A DNA stretch of 46,466 nucleotides, from contig CAMEJP010000008.1 of the NCBI GenBank assembly GCA_945920185.1, forward strand, positions 1-46,466, read 5' to 3'. Position numbers and translations under genes: made by a program. The notes under the pieces are model-generated. The model saw only the letters and a list, made by a program, of their open reading frames with translations. It did not search any database and had not been told where the DNA came from. The stretch comes from an uncultured Eubacterium sp. (lineage in GTDB: Bacteria; Bacillota; Clostridia; Lachnospirales; Lachnospiraceae). Below are positions 7,576-14,937 of this stretch, one piece after another (the first letter of the stretch is position 1; every line of letters starts with the position of its first letter).

Positions 7576-9236
7576 CAGTCATCACCTTCCTTTCCAAAAG
7601 TCAGGGTCAGTTTCCATTCACCGTCATCATCCTGCATTGCAGTATATATGCCGCTGTCAGCTAAAAGCCCTGACAGATTAGCACGGGAGTCGGTATTTAT
7701 TGTAATAAAGACGCCTTCTTTTGTGCTTCCCGCATAAACCGTAAGGGTACTTATGCAATCAAGTGAGCGTTCTGTTATTTCTTCAAAGAAATCATACATG
7801 GCTATTATATGTACCGACAATACAGGTTTTGTAAGCTCCGAGTAAAATCCGCAGGTTATTCCGTACATTTCCAGATTGTCGAGGGACTCGCCAAATGTAA
7901 GTTCAAGTTCTTTTGGTTCCATCGAAGACATTTTGTCAGCCAAAAACACAAGATTGCTGCGGCGTTTCAGATAAGCTCCTATGACAAGCATTTTCTTAAG
8001 CAGCCTTACACGTTCTTCGTCATCATCGGATTGCTCTGTCTGTTCAATCAGTTTATCCATCAGACTAATCTGCTTTGCCGTGTCCTTCTGTATGATGTTG
8101 TAAAGGCGTTCCTGTTCTGCGATGTGTGCCTCCCTTGCTTTGACGGCATTTTCTTCCTCCAGAATAGCATTGCCATCCTCCAGATTTTCCTTGACTTCTT
8201 TCAGTTCGTCAAGTACTTTTAAAAGCGGCGACATATCTTCCGTCCATACCACATATCCTCCGTGAATGGGCGCACCGGAAAGTCTTACGCCGTCCTCCAT
8301 CATAACGGGGGCTTTTTCTGCCTGCATAAGCAGTTGCGGGTCAACAGGCTTTGCCGTTTTAGAGGACAGAAATACTTTATGGGCTGTGTCAATTATCTGT
8401 ACGCCCACAGTCGAAGCATCAAACAGTTCGCGGTAATGGGTGTTTGCCTGAATGAAGCCGCATCTGATGCAGATTTCAAGTATTGAGGCGTACATAAGGC
8501 AAATTATGGCTGTTACATCTCCGGCAACAAAGCGCACCCATTCTGCATTTGAATAGTAAAGTATCGCATATACAACCAGAATGATAATGGGAATAATCGT
8601 AAAGAAAATACGTTTTTTAAATATTCTTCGTTTTTTGCACAGTTCATAAAGCATCATCAAAGCACAGATAAACATCCATCCTAAGACCATATAATAGCCG
8701 ATGGCGTATCCGTGATCAGAAGCCAGCCATACCGGTGCATCGGCAGGAAATGTAAACACAAACCGGTGAAAATCATTTGTTATTACCAGCAAAAAGAGGA
8801 TGATTGTGGGTATGTAGAGCAGCATATTCTTTTTCTTCAGGGGATAGTCATGGGGATTTCCCATCGATAAAGCTACAAACACCGCAAACATCGGTATGAA
8901 GAGCATGGGCAGATAGAACAGATACCAAAGATATCTTGCGATATCCGGATAAAGTTCAACAGACACGAAATTATATTTTATTGTTCTTACCAAAAACCAG
9001 AATACCATAAGAAAGGCAATGGTGCTCATATATAGGCGTGCCTGTTTCTGAATGATACGGTTTCGTAGAGAAAATCCCCATACGATATACAGTCCGATAT
9101 AGATAAAGGCGCGTAAAATTCCACACTGTCTCGGATAAATATTGCTATTTCCGATAATACGCATAACGTAAGCAATAATCAGCAACGTCGAAACGATACA
9201 AAATGTACGGATATTCTTTTTATCTGACTTCGTCAC
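7575..9236 (-). CDS. Multi-pass membrane sensor with histidine-kinase 7TM-type N-terminus and degenerate kinase core
   Basis: The protein has 553 residues. The first roughly 255 contain seven to eight hydrophobic segments, as in the histidine kinase N-terminal 7TM family. A short PAS-like segment follows (LFDASTVGVQIID), then a long charged coiled coil (about 345-410). The C-terminal part is as long as a kinase core, but no H-box histidine is seen (LYNIIQKDTAKQ in its place) and no N box with the expected asparagines (FFEEITERSLDCIS in its place). It therefore looks like a pseudo-kinase that passes a signal to the soluble kinase encoded next to it, with translational coupling. The ligand is unknown. 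Start ATG 9236 has GAGG six bases upstream. Confidence 0.8.
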   Translation of the reverse strand: MTKSDKKNIRTFCIVSTLLIIAYVMRIIGNSNIYPRQCGILRAFIYIGLYIVWGFSLRNRIIQKQARLYMSTIAFLMVFWFLVRTIKYNFVSVELYPDIARYLWYLFYLPMLFIPMFAVFVALSMGNPHDYPLKKKNMLLYIPTIILFLLVITNDFHRFVFTFPADAPVWLASDHGYAIGYYMVLGWMFICALMMLYELCKKRRIFKKRIFFTIIPIIILVVYAILYYSNAEWVRFVAGDVTAIICLMYASILEICIRCGFIQANTHYRELFDASTVGVQIIDTAHKVFLSSKTAKPVDPQLLMQAEKAPVMMEDGVRLSGAPIHGGYVVWTEDMSPLLKVLDELKEVKENLEDGNAILEEENAVKAREAHIAEQERLYNIIQKDTAKQISLMDKLIEQTEQSDDDEERVRLLKKMLVIGAYLKRRSNLVFLADKMSSMEPKELELTFGESLDNLEMYGITCGFYSELTKPVLSVHIIAMYDFFEEITERSLDCISTLTVYAGSTKEGVFITINTDSRANLSGLLADSGIYTAMQDDDGEWKLTLTFGKEGDD

Positions 9237-9273
9237 GACATCTTACCTCACTTTTTTAATAATCAAAACACGG

Positions 9274-9302
9274 ACTATAACAAAAAACCTATTGACATCC
9301 AA
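9274..9302 (-). promoter_or_regulatory. Candidate promoter of the sensor operon
   Basis: Minus-strand TTGGAT (9297-9302), a 17-bp spacer and TATAGT (9274-9279) lie upstream of the sensor start. The elements overlap the terminator of the tRNA-Leu gene. Confidence 0.4.
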
Positions 9303-9330
9303 CCTTTAAAGATTAAGATTTCAATAGGTT
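9282..9330 (-). terminator. Terminator after tRNA-Leu(AAG)
   Basis: On the minus strand, arms AACCTATTG and CAATAGGTT are separated by about 27 bases and followed by six U residues, 3' of the tRNA. Confidence 0.65.
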
Positions 9331-9338
9331 TCAAGTAG

Positions 9339-9423
9339 TGCAGCCGGTGGGACTTGAACCCACACGAGCGCAATGCTCACAAGATCCTTAGTCTTGCGCG
9401 TATGCCAATTCCGCCACGACTGC
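9339..9423 (-). tRNA. tRNA-Leu (anticodon AAG)
   Basis: The cloverleaf is complete with a long variable arm. The acceptor stem is GCAGTCG/CGGCTGC with discriminator A, the anticodon stem CAAGA/TCTTG encloses the loop CTAAGGA, and the T arm contains GGTTCAAGTCC. The 3' CCA is not encoded. The anticodon reads CUU, a codon used heavily in this window. Confidence 0.95.
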
Positions 9424-9510
9424 AAGCTGTATGCGCTTATCTTGCGCTAACAGAGTATATATTATCACAAGGTCAAAATGTTGTCAACATATTTTTTAAA
9501 AAAATTGTAT

Positions 9511-9545
9511 AAAAATCTCCGCAGCGTCAAATGACAACTGCGGAG
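9511..9545 (-). terminator. Terminator after the DUF4234 gene
   Basis: On the minus strand CTCCGCAG and CTGCGGAG form the stem (9517-9545), with an inner GTCA/TGAC pair, followed by AUUUUUAU. Confidence 0.8.
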
Positions 9546-9570
9546 TTTAAATTACATCTTAAGACTGTGA

Positions 9571-9921
9571 TTACATTGTGGCAACCTTATTCAGTTCGCT
9601 CTGTGCCAAAGCATAAGCTACTATTCCAAGTCCGAATACTGCCAATACTATGTAGATGATTCCTGCGTTGGAATCTGAAGGCAAGCCGCTCTTTGCCTTT
9701 GCAATGTTAATCTTCTCGCCAAGCTTATACAGCCAGTACCATTCATAAATGCCACAGGTAATTATAGAGAGCAGTATTACCATTCCTCCTGAAGTACCTG
9801 CCTCACCTGAAGCCATATTTGAATCTTCCGTTAAAGTATAAATCCAATAAATTCCATAGATTCCGCAAGTAACAATCGATAAGACGATACATAAAGCTAT
9901 ATTTCTCTGTTGAATAGGCAT
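9571..9921 (-). CDS. Small DUF4234-type integral membrane protein
   Basis: The protein has 116 residues with three hydrophobic segments (about 8-28, 45-68 and 87-107). The repeated motif TCGIYG.YWIY / TCGIYEWYWLY is characteristic of the DUF4234 family, whose function is unknown. It has its own promoter (TTGACA, 17 bp, TATGAT), a good SD (AAAGGAGAG) and its own terminator, so it is a single-gene unit between two tRNA-Leu genes. No link to the neighbouring signalling genes is evident. Confidence 0.85.
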   Translation of the reverse strand: MPIQQRNIALCIVLSIVTCGIYGIYWIYTLTEDSNMASGEAGTSGGMVILLSIITCGIYEWYWLYKLGEKINIAKAKSGLPSDSNAGIIYIVLAVFGLGIVAYALAQSELNKVATM

Positions 9922-9955
9922 ATGTATTCTCTCCTTTCATATTTTTATCATTTTA

Positions 9956-9984
9956 ATCATATAACATCTTATTTTATATGTCAA
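9956..9984 (-). promoter_or_regulatory. Promoter of the DUF4234 gene
   Basis: Minus-strand TTGACA (9979-9984), a 17-bp spacer and TATGAT (9956-9961), 35 bp upstream of the start codon. Confidence 0.75.
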
Positions 9985-10050
9985 TAAAATAATTGTCCCG
10001 TGCATTTGGTTTACGATAATTTTCCCTATTAAAAATAATCTAATTTTGTA

Positions 10051-10079
10051 TTGATTTTTGAGGACTTATACTATATAAT
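10051..10079 (+). promoter_or_regulatory. Promoter of tRNA-Leu(CAG)
   Basis: TTGATT (10051-10056), a 17-bp spacer and a perfect TATAAT (10074-10079), 10 bp before the first base of the tRNA. Confidence 0.75.
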
Positions 10080-10089
10080 AATGTTGTTT

Positions 10090-10173
10090 GCAGTCGTGGC
10101 GGAATTGGCATACGCGCATGATTCAGGTTCATGTCCGCTTACGCGGGTGTGGGTTCAAGTCCCATCGACTGCA
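10090..10173 (+). tRNA. tRNA-Leu (anticodon CAG)
   Basis: The cloverleaf is complete with a long variable arm. The acceptor is GCAGTCG/CGACTGC with discriminator A, the anticodon stem CATGA/TCATG encloses TTCAGGT, and the T arm has GGTTCAAGTCC. It reads CUG. Much of its body matches the tRNA-Leu at 9339-9423. Confidence 0.95.
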
Positions 10174-10197
10174 TTTTCCTTATTATATGTTATATGG

Positions 10198-10218
10198 GTG
10201 CTTTGCGGTGCAAAGCAC
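10198..10218 (+). terminator. Hairpin after tRNA-Leu(CAG), weak terminator candidate
   Basis: GTGCTTTG and CAAAGCAC form a perfect 8-bp stem around CGGTG, followed by TCTTT only. The longer T-run comes 14 bp later at the start of the repeat array. Confidence 0.4.
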
Positions 10219-10232
10219 TCTTTAAATGTCAT

Positions 10233-10533
10233 TTTTTGTCTATACTCGCGAATTGCTTCGCAATTTGCTCGTTATAAAAACGGTACTTCGTGCCTATCAA
10301 GGTACGGGGATTTAACCCCGCACCTTAATATCATTTTTGTCTATACTCGCGAATTGCTTCGCAATTTGCTCGTTATAAAAACGGTACTTCGTGCCTATCA
10401 AGGTACGGGGATTTAACCCCGCACCTTAATATCATTTTTGTCTATACTCGCGAATTGCTTCGCAATTTGCTCGTTATAAAAACGGCACTTCGTGCCTCTC
10501 AAGGTACGGGGATTTAACCCCGCACCTTGAGAA
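10233..10533. repeat. Three tandem copies of a 101-bp palindrome-rich repeat
   Basis: Copies lie at about 10233-10333, 10334-10434 and 10435-10533. The first two are almost identical and the third has a few changes. Each unit holds three potential stem-loops: GCGAATTGC/GCAATTTGC, GGTAC/GTGCC, and AAGGT.CGGGG with its complement. In copy three GGTAC becomes GGCAC, which turns a wobble pair into a C-G pair. The unit contains no credible reading frame and occupies most of the gene-free stretch upstream of nrdD. Confidence 0.95.
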
Positions 10534-10567
10534 ACTAGCCCACCGCCTTTAGGCAGTGGGCTGGTTT
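10531..10567 (+). other. Strong hairpin between the repeat array and the nrd promoter
   Basis: GAAAC, TAGCCCAC and CGCC pair with GGCA, GTGGGCTG and GTTTC around TTTA, followed by AAGTTTTTA. It could serve as a terminator insulating nrdD, or be a relic end of an IS200/IS605-type element. No transposase is present. Confidence 0.5.
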
Positions 10568-10578
10568 CAAGTTTTTAT

Positions 10579-10626
10579 ACACTATATCTTGTGTTCTTTT
10601 TAAAATTATTTCACTATATTTTGTAT
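10579..10626 (+). promoter_or_regulatory. Pair of NrdR-box-like operators
   Basis: Box 1 at 10579-10594 (ACACTATATCTTGTGT) and box 2 at 10611-10626 (TCACTATATTTTGTAT) are 32 bp apart, three helical turns, as is usual for paired sites of the repressor NrdR. They lie upstream of the -35 element of nrdD. NrdR represses ribonucleotide reductase genes; the repressor gene is not in this window. Confidence 0.7.
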
Positions 10627-10633
10627 TATCCTC

Positions 10634-10662
10634 TAGACAACCACAACCATTAGTGCTATAAT
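10634..10662 (+). promoter_or_regulatory. Promoter of the nrdD operon
   Basis: TAGACA (10634-10639), a 17-bp spacer and a perfect TATAAT (10657-10662). The predicted start near 10669 gives a leader of about 115 nt to the nrdD start codon. Confidence 0.6.
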
Positions 10663-10684
10663 AACTTTCGTAATACAATTTGTA

Positions 10685-10742
10685 GCACAATATAATGTTA
10701 TTGTGAGCCGGTAAAATGCTATCCGAACACAATATTTAGTAT
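10685..10742 (+). promoter_or_regulatory. Second pair of NrdR-box-like motifs in the nrdD leader
   Basis: GCACAATATAATGTTA (10685-10700) and ACACAATATTTAGTAT (10727-10742) resemble the NrdR box and are 42 bp apart, four helical turns. They lie downstream of the predicted transcription start. The match is weaker than for the upstream pair. Confidence 0.4.
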
Positions 10743-10782
10743 TTGATTGTGTAATATGTTTTGGGGAAAGGAAGTTCCGTCA

Positions 10783-12903
10783 ATGAAAGTTATTAAAAGA
10801 GACGGTCGTGAGGTTATGTACGACCGCAACAAAATTATATTAGCCATACAAAAGGCTAATGATGAAGTGCCTCCACGTGAAAAGATTTCAGAGGACAAAA
10901 TCGAAGGCATTGTAGCTTCAATCGAGAACAGAGGCTACGAAACAATGCAGGTTGAAGACATTCAGGATATTATCGAGCAGAAGCTTATGGCTGAGAAAAA
11001 ATTTGTTCTCGCCAAGACTTACATTATATACAGATACACACGTGAACTTGTCCGTAAGGCAAACACTACGGACGACTCAATTATGAGCCTTATAAAGAAC
11101 AGCAATAAGGAAGTTATGGAGGAGAATTCCAACAAAAACGCTGTCATCGCTTCTACGCAGCGTGACCTTATAGCAGGCGAGGTTTCAAAGGACCTTACAA
11201 GGCGTGTACTTTTACCTGAGAAGATTTCAAAGGCTCATGACGAGGGCGTTCTGCATTTCCATGACGCGGATTACTTTTTACAGCCTATTTTTAACTGCTG
11301 TCTTATCAACATCAAGGATATGCTTGACAACGGTACCGTTATAAATGCAAAGCTTATTGAAAGTCCTAAGAGCTTTCAGGTAGCCTGCACGGTTATGACA
11401 CAGATTATATCAAGCGTTGCCAGCAGCCAGTACGGCGGACAGTCTGTGGATATAAGACATCTTGGCAAATATCTCCGCAAGACATACGACAAGGCTTACA
11501 AGCACTATACGGAAGACCTTCACAAGAATGATGAAGAGGCTCGTGAGCTTGCAAGGGACAAGATGATGGATGACCTTAAGAGCGGTGTACAGACTATACA
11601 GTATCAGATAAATACGCTTATGACCACAAACGGACAATCTCCTTTCGTCACACTCTTCCTTTGCCTTGATGAGAATGACCCTTATGTCGATGAAGTCGCT
11701 CTCATAATCGAAGAGATATTTAAGCAGCGTATTGAAGGTATTAAGAATGAGCAGGGTGTATATGTTACTCCTGCATTCCCTAAACTTATATATGTGCTTG
11801 ATGAGCATAACTGCCTTAAGGGCGGAAAGTACGATTACCTCACAAAGCTTGCGGTAAAATGTTCTGCAAAGCGTATGTATCCTGATTACATTTCTGCAAA
11901 GAAAATGCGTGAAAATTACGAAGGAAACGTATTTTCATGTATGGGTTGCCGAAGCTTCTTAAGCCCTTGGAAGGATGAAAACGGAAACTATAAGTGGGAA
12001 GGACGTTTCAACCAGGGTGTTGTAAGCCTTAACCTTCCGCAAATCGGTATTATTGCAAACGGTGATGAAGAAGTATTCTGGGAGCTTATGGAGGAGCGTC
12101 TTGCTCTTTGCTACGAGGCTCTTATGTGCCGACACAGGGCTCTTGAGGGTACAATATCCGATGTCAGCCCTATTCACTGGCAGTACGGTGCCATTGCAAG
12201 GCTTAAGAAGGGCGAAAAGATAGACAAGCTTCTTCACAACGGTTACTCTACCCTCTCACTCGGTTATATCGGTCTTTACGAAGTAACCAAGCTTATGACC
12301 GGCGAGAGCCATACTACCGAGAAGGGTCTTAAGTTTGCTCTCAAGGTTATGAACAGACTGCATGACGCTACGGAAACATGGAAGAAGAATACAGGACTTG
12401 GCTTTGGTCTTTACGGCACTCCTGCCGAGAGCCTCTGCTACCGTTTTGCAAGCATTGACAAGAAGAAATTCGGTTCAATCAAGGATGTTACCGACAAGGG
12501 TTATTACACCAACTCTTACCATGTTGATGTAAGAGAGAAAATAGACGCTTTCAGCAAATTTGATTTTGAGAGCCAGTTCCAGGTTATTTCAAGCGGCGGT
12601 GCAATTTCTTATGTTGAAATACCGAATCTCAGAAATAATCTCGAGGCTATCGAGGAGCTTGTAAAATACATTTATGACCATATTCAGTATGCTGAGTTCA
12701 ACACACGTTCAGACTATTGCCATATATGCGGATTTGACGGTGAAATTCAGGTAAATGACGACCTTGAATGGGTATGCCCAAGCTGTGGCAACAAAGACAA
12801 ATCTAAAATGAATGTTACCAGAAGAACCTGCGGATATCTTGGCGAGAATTTCTGGAATGTCGGAAAAACAAAGGAAATCAAATCAAGAGTACTGCACATA
12901 TAG
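10783..12903 (+). CDS. nrdD: Anaerobic ribonucleoside-triphosphate reductase (class III)
   Basis: The protein of 706 residues reduces ribonucleoside triphosphates to deoxynucleotides with a glycyl radical, without oxygen. The N-terminus (KVIKRDGREVMYDRNKI) is an ATP-cone regulatory domain, residues about 1-90. The C-terminal end has a zinc-ribbon pair (CHICG and CPSCG) followed by the glycyl-radical motif RTCGYLG and the tail FWNVGKTKEI. ATG at 10783 is preferred over an upstream in-frame start at 10747 because AGGAAG lies eight bases upstream and the ATP cone starts there. It is followed by its activase gene nrdG (57 bp) and by dut, which indicates one deoxynucleotide operon, preceded by NrdR-box-like sites. 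Confidence 0.97.
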   Translation: MKVIKRDGREVMYDRNKIILAIQKANDEVPPREKISEDKIEGIVASIENRGYETMQVEDIQDIIEQKLMAEKKFVLAKTYIIYRYTRELVRKANTTDDSIMSLIKNSNKEVMEENSNKNAVIASTQRDLIAGEVSKDLTRRVLLPEKISKAHDEGVLHFHDADYFLQPIFNCCLINIKDMLDNGTVINAKLIESPKSFQVACTVMTQIISSVASSQYGGQSVDIRHLGKYLRKTYDKAYKHYTEDLHKNDEEARELARDKMMDDLKSGVQTIQYQINTLMTTNGQSPFVTLFLCLDENDPYVDEVALIIEEIFKQRIEGIKNEQGVYVTPAFPKLIYVLDEHNCLKGGKYDYLTKLAVKCSAKRMYPDYISAKKMRENYEGNVFSCMGCRSFLSPWKDENGNYKWEGRFNQGVVSLNLPQIGIIANGDEEVFWELMEERLALCYEALMCRHRALEGTISDVSPIHWQYGAIARLKKGEKIDKLLHNGYSTLSLGYIGLYEVTKLMTGESHTTEKGLKFALKVMNRLHDATETWKKNTGLGFGLYGTPAESLCYRFASIDKKKFGSIKDVTDKGYYTNSYHVDVREKIDAFSKFDFESQFQVISSGGAISYVEIPNLRNNLEAIEELVKYIYDHIQYAEFNTRSDYCHICGFDGEIQVNDDLEWVCPSCGNKDKSKMNVTRRTCGYLGENFWNVGKTKEIKSRVLHI

Positions 12904-12960
12904 TATGACGCTAATAACTGCATTTGAAGGAATCACTCATTTCGTTCCGAAGGAGGACAT

Positions 12961-13503
12961 ATGAACTACGCTGATATCAAGCAATATGATGTTGCTAACG
13001 GTCCAGGCGTAAGAATATCACTCTTTGTAAGTGGCTGCACGCACCACTGCAAAGAGTGTTTTAATGAAGAAGCCTGGGATTTTAATTACGGAAAACCGTT
13101 TACACAAGCCGAAATAGACAGAATAATCGAATATTTATCCCCAAATTATATAAAAGGGTTGACCATACTCGGAGGCGAGCCGTTTGAACATTCCAACCAG
13201 AAGGGTATTCTTCCTCTTATCAGAAAATTCCGTGAGGTTTATCCTGACAAAAGCCTGTGGTGCTATTCCGGATACGACTTCGAAAAGGACATTATGGGAA
13301 GAATGTACAAGGAATGGCCTGAGACAAAGGAAATAGTAGAGAATACGGATGTTATCGTAGACGGCGAATTTATGGCAGATTTAAAGAAAGTAGGACTTCG
13401 ATTTAAAGGCTCTACAAACCAGAGAATCATCTGTGTAAAGGATTACCTCGAAACAGGAAAAATAGTACTTTGGGACGAACTTAACCCACTGGAAAAATAT
13501 TAA
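12961..13503 (+). CDS. nrdG: Anaerobic ribonucleotide reductase activating protein (radical SAM)
   Basis: The protein of 180 residues generates the glycyl radical on NrdD by reductive cleavage of S-adenosylmethionine. The radical-SAM motif is present as CTHHCKEC (CxxxCxxC with the NrdG spacing), preceded by [14 protein letters not shown], and the TILGGEPF motif follows. The SD AAGGAGG lies six bases before ATG. It sits between nrdD and dut in the same direction. Confidence 0.97.
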   Translation: MNYADIKQYDVANGPGVRISLFVSGCTHHCKECFNEEAWDFNYGKPFTQAEIDRIIEYLSPNYIKGLTILGGEPFEHSNQKGILPLIRKFREVYPDKSLWCYSGYDFEKDIMGRMYKEWPETKEIVENTDVIVDGEFMADLKKVGLRFKGSTNQRIICVKDYLETGKIVLWDELNPLEKY

Positions 13504-13526
13504 ATCAAAAGGATTGGTTGACAAAT

Positions 13527-13958
13527 ATGAACATAACAATAAAATACCTCAACGAAAATGTTAAACGCTTGGAATACATCGACGGCAAATCAGATTGGAT
13601 TGACTTAAGGAGTGCACAAAGGGTTGAACTTAAAGCCGGTGAATTTAAGCTTATACATCTCGGCGTGGCAATGCAGCTTCCTGTGGGATACGAAGCCCAC
13701 ATAGCTCCAAGAAGCAGCACTTTTAAAAATTTCGGAATAATTCAGGCTAACAGCGTCGGCATAGTAGACTGTTCATACTGCGGTGATAATGACTGGTGGT
13801 ATTTCCCTGCAATAGCAATGAGAGACACGGTAATAGAGGCCGGCGACAGAATATGCCAGTTCAGAATCATGGAAAATCAGCCACACATTGATTTCACGGA
13901 GGTTTCACTCCTGTCGAATCCTGACCGCGGCGGTATCGGAAGCACCGGTAAAAATTAA
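13527..13958 (+). CDS. dut: dUTP diphosphatase (trimeric dUTPase)
   Basis: The protein of about 143 residues hydrolyses dUTP to dUMP, which keeps uracil out of DNA and feeds dTMP synthesis. Conserved motifs are visible in order: [41 protein letters not shown], and RGGIGSTGK at the end (the usual phenylalanine-containing C-terminal motif is slightly altered). ATG 13527 was chosen. A TTG at 13518 gives three more residues and lies closer to the AAAAGGA SD, so the start is uncertain. It follows nrdG by 23 bp and completes the deoxynucleotide operon. Confidence 0.93.
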   Translation: MNITIKYLNENVKRLEYIDGKSDWIDLRSAQRVELKAGEFKLIHLGVAMQLPVGYEAHIAPRSSTFKNFGIIQANSVGIVDCSYCGDNDWWYFPAIAMRDTVIEAGDRICQFRIMENQPHIDFTEVSLLSNPDRGGIGSTGKN

Positions 13959-14000
13959 ATATTCTTTTAAAAAACGATAGTGATACTTTGATAAACGTTA

Positions 14001-14048
14001 AGATGCCCCCAATTGTCAGATTTTTGGTCTGACGGTTGGGGGTATCTT
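14001..14048. terminator. Long hairpin between convergent dut and uppP, probable bidirectional terminator
   Basis: AGATGCCCCCAA.TGTCAGA pairs with TCTGACGGTTGGGGGTATCT around a T-rich loop. The downstream T-run is weak in both directions. Confidence 0.6.
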
Positions 14049-14097
14049 ACATCTCTACCGTTTTCATTTTAATCAATGCTCGCGAATATAGCCTCAT

Positions 14098-14922
14098 TTA
14101 CAGGAACAGTCCGAAAGCGACAAGCACTATGATACCAAGTACTATTCTGTAATATCCGAATACTTTAAAATCATTTTTCTTGATATATGACATAAGGAAT
14201 CTGATAGCTGCTACCGATACCAAAAATGCAACTGTCATTCCAAGCAGAAGTATCACAATCTCTGAAGCAGAAAAAGCCAAACCGTGCTTTAATATCTTTA
14301 AAAGGCTTGCGCCAAACATAACAGGTATTCCCAGGAAAAATGTAAACTCTGCAGCGACATATCGTGATGTACCTATGAGTATGGCTCCAAGAATTGTTGC
14401 GCCTGAACGTGACGTTCCCGGAATAAGTGCAAGAAGCTGAAACACACCTATAAAGAATACTGTTTTGTAATCCAGCTTTTCAAGCGTATCAATGGAAGCC
14501 TTCCTGTTTTTATTTCTATTCTCAACAATTATAAACAGTATTCCGTATACAATAAGCATAATCGCTACAACCGTAGAATTATAGAAATATTTATCTATCA
14601 CGTCATCAAACAGAAGACCTATAACTGCGGCAGGAAGACATGCAACAATTACCTTATACCATATGCTCATGGTATCCAGCTTTTCCTGTCTGCTTTTCTT
14701 AGGTGACAGGGGATTGAGCTTGTGAAAATACATCACAACTACTGCCATTATCGCGCCTAACTGTATTACCACCTCAAACATTTCCCAAAATTCTTTGCTG
14801 ACATTCAGGTGTATAATCTCATTCAGGATAATCATATGTCCTGTGCTACTTATCGGAAGCCATTCCGTAATGCCTTCCACAATACCTATAAGTATAACTT
14901 TTAATATTTCAAGAAAATCCAT
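14098..14922 (-). CDS. uppP: Undecaprenyl-diphosphatase
   Basis: The membrane enzyme of 274 residues dephosphorylates undecaprenyl diphosphate and so recycles the lipid carrier of peptidoglycan synthesis; this activity also gives bacitracin tolerance. The two family signatures are intact: [15 protein letters not shown] (about 16-30) and [10 protein letters not shown] (about 168-177). About eight hydrophobic segments are present. SD GGAG lies five bases before ATG. It follows the lipoprotein gene by 15 bp, so the two probably share a transcript. Confidence 0.96.
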   Translation of the reverse strand: MDFLEILKVILIGIVEGITEWLPISSTGHMIILNEIIHLNVSKEFWEMFEVVIQLGAIMAVVVMYFHKLNPLSPKKSRQEKLDTMSIWYKVIVACLPAAVIGLLFDDVIDKYFYNSTVVAIMLIVYGILFIIVENRNKNRKASIDTLEKLDYKTVFFIGVFQLLALIPGTSRSGATILGAILIGTSRYVAAEFTFFLGIPVMFGASLLKILKHGLAFSASEIVILLLGMTVAFLVSVAAIRFLMSYIKKNDFKVFGYYRIVLGIIVLVAFGLFL

Positions 14923-14937
14923 AATGTCTCCAATAAA

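Noticed and set aside
10051-10416. 121-codon frame on the plus strand
   Set aside because: It runs through tRNA-Leu(CAG) and the tandem repeats and has no protein-like character.
10233-10533. Possible CRISPR array because of regular direct repeats
   Set aside because: The repeats are contiguous 101-bp units without variable spacers, and no cas genes are present.
10535-10910. Two short minus-strand frames in the nrdD leader and start
   Set aside because: They lie opposite the nrdD promoter, operators and coding start, and lack SD sequences.
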